Under the pieces are notes generated by a model. It searched no databases. It saw nothing but the letters and a program-made list of their open reading frames with translations, and was not told the origin of the DNA. Positions 41,570 through 45,188 of a DNA stretch of 45,188 nucleotides are shown one piece after another; positions within the stretch are counted from its first letter, which is position 1; every line of letters begins with the position of its first letter. The translations under genes were made by a program, and so were the position numbers. The stretch is from Erythrobacter donghaensis (GTDB lineage Bacteria; Pseudomonadota; Alphaproteobacteria; Sphingomonadales; Sphingomonadaceae), in contig NZ_LSJS01000268.1 of the NCBI RefSeq assembly GCF_001557325.1, positions 1-45,188 of the forward strand, written 5' to 3'.

Positions 41570-43774
41570 ATGCCGCTAGGCTTTGGCAAGACCCTGCGCC
41601 AATCCAGAAGCGCCGCGGCCGACCGGCGCGCGGCGCAGGACGTCGGCGCGCCCGAGCGTGCGGTGGTGCTCAGCGAGGTCGAGGAACTCGGCATCGGGAT
41701 GTTCTGGGCGACCGACGCGGACGGCAATCTCAGCTTCCTCTCGCAGCGCGCACTGGACGATCTGGGGGCCGGGGCAGAAGCGCTGATCGGCACGCCGATC
41801 ACCCGGGTCTTCTGCGATGTCGACGAAGAGGACGGTGCCCCCAACCAGCGCAGCCTTGCCTTCAAGCTCAAGGCGCGCTCCCGGCTCGACGAGCAGATCG
41901 TCGCGCTGACCGATGCGCGCGGCAGCACCCGCTGGTGGCGGTTGAACGGTCGCCCGCTGCTCGATCCGTCAGGCAGCTTCCGCGGCTATCGTGGCAGTGC
42001 CGTCGATATCTCGGCGCAATATGCTTACGAGACCCAGGTGGCGCGGCAATCGCAGGTCGACGAGCTGACCGGGCTCGCCAATCGCCGCAAGCTCAATGAG
42101 CGGCTCAGCGCGATGCTGGCGGCGTTCCGCATCAGCCGCCGCTCCTGCGCGCTGATGATGATCGATCTCGACCGCTTCAAGCAGGTCAACGACACGATGG
42201 GCCATCCCGCCGGCGACGACCTGCTCAAGCAGGTCGCCCAGCGGCTGCAGTCGATCGTCAAGGATGCAGGCGAGGTCGGGCGGCTCGGCGGCGACGAGTT
42301 CCAGGTGCTGCTGCCCGACATGGACGACCGCGGCACGCTGGGCGAGCTTGGCAACCGCATCGTCCAGTCGCTCTCCCAGCCCTATCAGGTCAACGGCCGG
42401 CGCGCGATCATCGGCACCTCGGTCGGGATCGCGATCGCGCCCTATGACGGGCTCGAGGCCGACGAGCTGACCCGCGCGGCCGACATGGCGCTCTACTCCG
42501 CCAAGGAGACCCGCGGGGGCACCTTCTGCTTCTTCACCAGCGAGCTGCGTGATGCCGCCTCCAAGACCGCGCTGCTCGGCGACCGGCTGCGCGATGCGGT
42601 CGACAAGGGTGAGCTGAAGCTCGCCTACCAGCCGCTGGTCGATCCGGTCACCAACGAGGTCAAATGCTTCGAGGCGCTGCTACGCTGGCACGACGAAGAA
42701 GAGGGTGACATCAGCCCGGCGCATTTCATTCCGATCGCCGAGAACGACGATCTCATCATCCGCATCGGCGAGATGGCATTGAAGCAGGCCTGCATCGACG
42801 CGCTGGCCTGGCCCGAGACGATCCGCGTCGCGGTCAATGTCTCGGCCAAGCAGTTCGTGCGCCCGGGCTTTCGCAAGGCGGTGGCCTCCGCGCTCCAGGC
42901 CTCCGACCTGCCGCCCGGGCGGCTCGAGCTCGAGATCACCGAGAGCGTGTTCGTCGGCGATCTGGAAACGGTCGACGCGATCTTCCGCGATCTCAAGAAG
43001 CTCGGCGTGCGCCTCGCGCTCGACGATTTCGGCACCGGCTATTCCTCATTGGGCTACCTCAAGCACGGGCATTTCGACAAGATCAAGATCGACCAGAGCT
43101 TCGTGCGCGGTTGCACCGAGAACGGCGATATCAACCCCGCGATCATCGCCGCGATCGTCGCGCTCGCCAAGGCCCTCGGGATGGAGACCGTTGCCGAAGG
43201 TGTCGAGGCGATGGACGAGCTCGCGCTGGTCAAGGAACGCGGCGCCGATCTGGTGCAGGGCTACATCTTCTCCCGGCCGATCACCCAGGAACAGGTGCTC
43301 GCCCAGTTCGCCGATGGCTCGGGCGTGTTCCGCCCCAGCGGCCCGCCGCGCCACCGCGCCGAGCGCATCACCATCTTCCGCAAGATCGGCCTGATCCACG
43401 AAGACCACTATTACGACGTGATCCTCAGGAACCTCTCCAAGACCGGCGCGCGCATCAACGGCCTTGCCGGGGTGCCGGTGGGAACCGAAGTGGTGCTCGA
43501 TCTCGGCCACGGGCAGCTGGTGGTGAGCAAGGTCGTCAACGCCACCGAGAACAGCCAGGGCCTCAAGTTCGAGACCGCGCTGATCAGCGACGGCAGCGGC
43601 GGCTTCATGACCCGTCACCGCATCTCGCCCTACTCGCTCGCCGAGGCGGGCATCCCGCTGGCGGCGCTCGGGCCGGGAGCCTTCCCGCTCGCGGCGTGGC
43701 GCGATGCCAACAAGAACAAGTCGGTGCCCAGGTTCGTGCAGCTGGAATTGAATTCGCCGCACCTCAACACCTAG
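41570..43774 (+). CDS. PAS-GGDEF-EAL-PilZ cyclic-di-GMP signalling protein
   Basis: 734 residues; GAGGA six bases before the ATG. A PAS-like sensor (about 25-145) is followed by GGDEF (RLGGDEF, residues 238-244, intact), EAL (EALLRW at 368-373; DDFGTGYSSL from 485, intact metal-site residues) and a C-terminal PilZ-like domain (NLSKTG motif; the RxxxR part is not canonical). The RxxD inhibitory site before GGDEF is replaced (KDAG), so product inhibition of the cyclase is unlikely. Both making and breaking c-di-GMP are possible; PilZ could give self-control. No signal peptide or membrane helix, hence cytoplasmic. Confidence 0.92.
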   Translation: MPLGFGKTLRQSRSAAADRRAAQDVGAPERAVVLSEVEELGIGMFWATDADGNLSFLSQRALDDLGAGAEALIGTPITRVFCDVDEEDGAPNQRSLAFKLKARSRLDEQIVALTDARGSTRWWRLNGRPLLDPSGSFRGYRGSAVDISAQYAYETQVARQSQVDELTGLANRRKLNERLSAMLAAFRISRRSCALMMIDLDRFKQVNDTMGHPAGDDLLKQVAQRLQSIVKDAGEVGRLGGDEFQVLLPDMDDRGTLGELGNRIVQSLSQPYQVNGRRAIIGTSVGIAIAPYDGLEADELTRAADMALYSAKETRGGTFCFFTSELRDAASKTALLGDRLRDAVDKGELKLAYQPLVDPVTNEVKCFEALLRWHDEEEGDISPAHFIPIAENDDLIIRIGEMALKQACIDALAWPETIRVAVNVSAKQFVRPGFRKAVASALQASDLPPGRLELEITESVFVGDLETVDAIFRDLKKLGVRLALDDFGTGYSSLGYLKHGHFDKIKIDQSFVRGCTENGDINPAIIAAIVALAKALGMETVAEGVEAMDELALVKERGADLVQGYIFSRPITQEQVLAQFADGSGVFRPSGPPRHRAERITIFRKIGLIHEDHYYDVILRNLSKTGARINGLAGVPVGTEVVLDLGHGQLVVSKVVNATENSQGLKFETALISDGSGGFMTRHRISPYSLAEAGIPLAALGPGAFPLAAWRDANKNKSVPRFVQLELNSPHLNT

Positions 43775-43784
43775 AGCATCGCAT

Positions 43785-43800
43785 TGTTTCACGTGAAACA
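43785..43800. promoter_or_regulatory. parS centromere-like site
   Basis: TGTTTCACGTGAAACA, an exact 16-base match to the canonical bacterial parS palindrome bound by ParB. It lies 11 bases after the stop of the GGDEF/EAL gene, in intergenic DNA. Such sites cluster near the chromosome origin. Confidence 0.9.
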
Positions 43801-43854
43801 TTGCAAGAACATGGCAATAAGTCGATAATTACCCGCCGATTGGCGTCGCAACCC

Positions 43855-44337
43855 TCAGCCGCGACCGCGGTAGGACGGCACGCCCTGGTCGGGCAGCCAC
43901 AGCCCCTCCGGCGGGGCGCCCGATTGCCAGAACACGTCGATCGGGATTCCTCCGCGCGGATACCAGTAGCCGCCGATGCGCAGCCATTGCGGGCGCATCT
44001 CCTCGAAAAGGCGCACCCCGATCCCGACCGTCACGTCCTCGTGAAAGCCGTTGTGGTTGCGGAACGAGCCGAGGAACAGCTTCAGGCTCTTGCTCTCGAC
44101 GATGGTGTCGCCCGGCACGTAGTCGATCACCAGATGGGCGAAATCGGGCTGGTTCGTGACCGGGCACAGCGAGGTGAACTCGGGGCTGACGAAGCGCACA
44201 AGGTAGGTGAGGCCCGGGCGCGGGTTGGGCACGTAGTCGAGCACCGCCTCTTGCGGCGAGGCGGGGAGCGGCGTGTCGCGCCCGAGGAACTGCGGGGTCG
44301 GCCTGGCAGGGCCGGAGGGCGGGGGTGTGCTTTCCAT
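43855..44337 (-). CDS. queF: NADPH-dependent 7-cyano-7-deazaguanine reductase (preQ1 synthase)
   Basis: Reduces preQ0 to preQ1 in queuosine synthesis. 160 residues from ATG 44337, the one-module (YkvM-like) size. It has the nucleophilic cysteine in [13 protein letters not shown], the family motif ESKSLKLF and [11 protein letters not shown] much longer upstream frame overlaps the plus-strand gene and is not real. Confidence 0.95.
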   Translation of the reverse strand: MESTPPPSGPARPTPQFLGRDTPLPASPQEAVLDYVPNPRPGLTYLVRFVSPEFTSLCPVTNQPDFAHLVIDYVPGDTIVESKSLKLFLGSFRNHNGFHEDVTVGIGVRLFEEMRPQWLRIGGYWYPRGGIPIDVFWQSGAPPEGLWLPDQGVPSYRGRG

Positions 44338-44491
44338 GCCGCGCTGTTGCCCCGTTCCGTCGGACGGCGCAAGGCCGGAACTGGACGCGGGGCCGCACGC
44401 CTGCCTAAGGAGAGACAGCGCGGGTTCACGAGGGGCCCCGCAAACCCCGCATCCCCGACCATCAGACCCTTTCGCCAATGCCGATTGCGCC

Positions 44492-45188
44492 ATGATCCGC
44501 CTTGCTGACCGTCTCGCCCGCCGCGCCGTCGTCCCCGCTCGGTGGGGTCGCGTCCTCGCGCTCGCCTTCGCGCTGCCGCTCCCCCTTGCGCTCGGCGCAC
44601 CGCTCGCCGCGCAGCAGACCTTCAGCCTGCCGCCCGCGAGCCCCTCGCCCACTCCGGCCCCGGCGGGCCCTGCCGACGAGCGCGCGGGCGTCGCGATCCC
44701 ACCGCGGCCCATCGCTACCGATAGGCCGACGCCCGCGCCAAGCCCGCAGGTGCAGCCGCTGGCGCTGCCGAGTGCGACCACCACACCGCAGCGCACCCCC
44801 GCCCCGCGCGAGAGCGCGCCCCCGGCGGGCGCGCGCGCACCCTCAGCCACCGCGAGCCCCGCCGCCGACCCGGCGCTCACGCCAGCACCGGCGGCGAGCG
44901 CCGGGAGCGCGGGAGTGCCCCAGGCGAGCACACCTGCGGCTTCGGGCGCAGCGCCGCCGCTGGCGAGCGCGCCCGCCGACGCTGGCGGCAAAGCGGGAAT
45001 TCCCTCCCTGTCCGGTGCGTCCCTGCCCGCATGGTGGCCCTTCGCCGCTGGCGGGCTTGGCGCGCTGGTGCTCCTGGGCGGGGCGGCGCTGTTGCTGCGC
45101 CGTCGTCGCAAGGCGCGGCCGCTGCGGCTTGCCGCGCCCGGCGCCGAAGCGCCCGTCGCCGCGCCGGGCACCGACAGCGCCCCGCCAC
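44492..45188 (+). CDS. Exported Pro/Ala-rich protein with membrane anchor, partial
   Basis: Read directly from ATG 44492; the frame stays open to the window end, so it is at least 232 residues and continues beyond. Signal peptide ([22 protein letters not shown]) up to about residue 41, a Pro/Ala/Ser-rich linker of about 130 residues, then a single membrane helix [20 protein letters not shown] followed by RRRRKAR. The orientation implied is linker outside, basic tail inside the cell. The visible part has no known domain; the function probably lies downstream. Confidence 0.7.
   Translation, partial: MIRLADRLARRAVVPARWGRVLALAFALPLPLALGAPLAAQQTFSLPPASPSPTPAPAGPADERAGVAIPPRPIATDRPTPAPSPQVQPLALPSATTTPQRTPAPRESAPPAGARAPSATASPAADPALTPAPAASAGSAGVPQASTPAASGAAPPLASAPADAGGKAGIPSLSGASLPAWWPFAAGGLGALVLLGGAALLLRRRRKARPLRLAAPGAEAPVAAPGTDSAPP

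Overview
This GC-rich window reads as chromosome of an alphaproteobacterium of the Sphingomonadales, most likely Erythrobacteraceae (Erythrobacter/Porphyrobacter type). The strongest pointer is a paired malonyl-CoA reductase and propionyl-CoA synthase, a combination known from Chloroflexus and from aerobic phototrophs such as Erythrobacter sp. NAP1. The genus is inferred from gene content, not measured. A perfect canonical parS site at 43785-43800 suggests the segment lies in the origin-proximal part of the chromosome.

Layout. 170-1781: asparaginase and a GNAT acetyltransferase. 1892-1967: tRNA-Val(UAC). 1968-9890: an accessory block bounded on the right by a copy of the 3' half of that tRNA (9891-9935). 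It holds an ECF sigma/anti-sigma pair, a secreted subtilase and two other exported proteins, followed by a Fur-box-preceded TonB receptor and a PepSY membrane protein. Three exported-protein genes and the sigma gene itself carry the same promoter-like motif, so they look like one small regulon. 9973-14894: an atypical SDR protein, phosphatidylserine decarboxylase, a flavoprotein hydroxylase, a TlpA-like lipoprotein and argH. 14894-17232: a small LptM-like lipoprotein, lysA and a Met8-like siroheme protein with a decayed methyltransferase tail. 17229-22747: MarR-type regulator, L,D-transpeptidase, purA, a Cys-rich/hydrolase fusion and hisZ. 22813-25695: serA and serC. 25860-30568: glycosyltransferase, membrane protein, PadR regulator, rarA and a coupled RNase H-like protein. 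30591-30663: tRNA-Thr(UGU). 30721-41293 (all minus): DUF1328 protein, then accA, mcr and pcs in transcription order pcs-mcr-accA. 41570-45188: a PAS-GGDEF-EAL-PilZ protein, parS, queF and a partial anchored protein running off the end.

How the genes work together. Acetyl-CoA carboxylase (accA) makes malonyl-CoA; MCR reduces it in two steps to 3-hydroxypropionate; PCS activates, dehydrates and reduces that to propionyl-CoA. This is the first half of the 3-hydroxypropionate bi-cycle, placed in one operon-like array. serA/serC supply serine, argH/lysA/hisZ/purA are housekeeping biosynthesis. No gene-free stretch exceeds 300 bases; the longest (41294-41569) separates pcs from the divergent c-di-GMP gene and shows no promoter I can call confidently. 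No CRISPR array, insertion sequence, transposase or integrase was seen.
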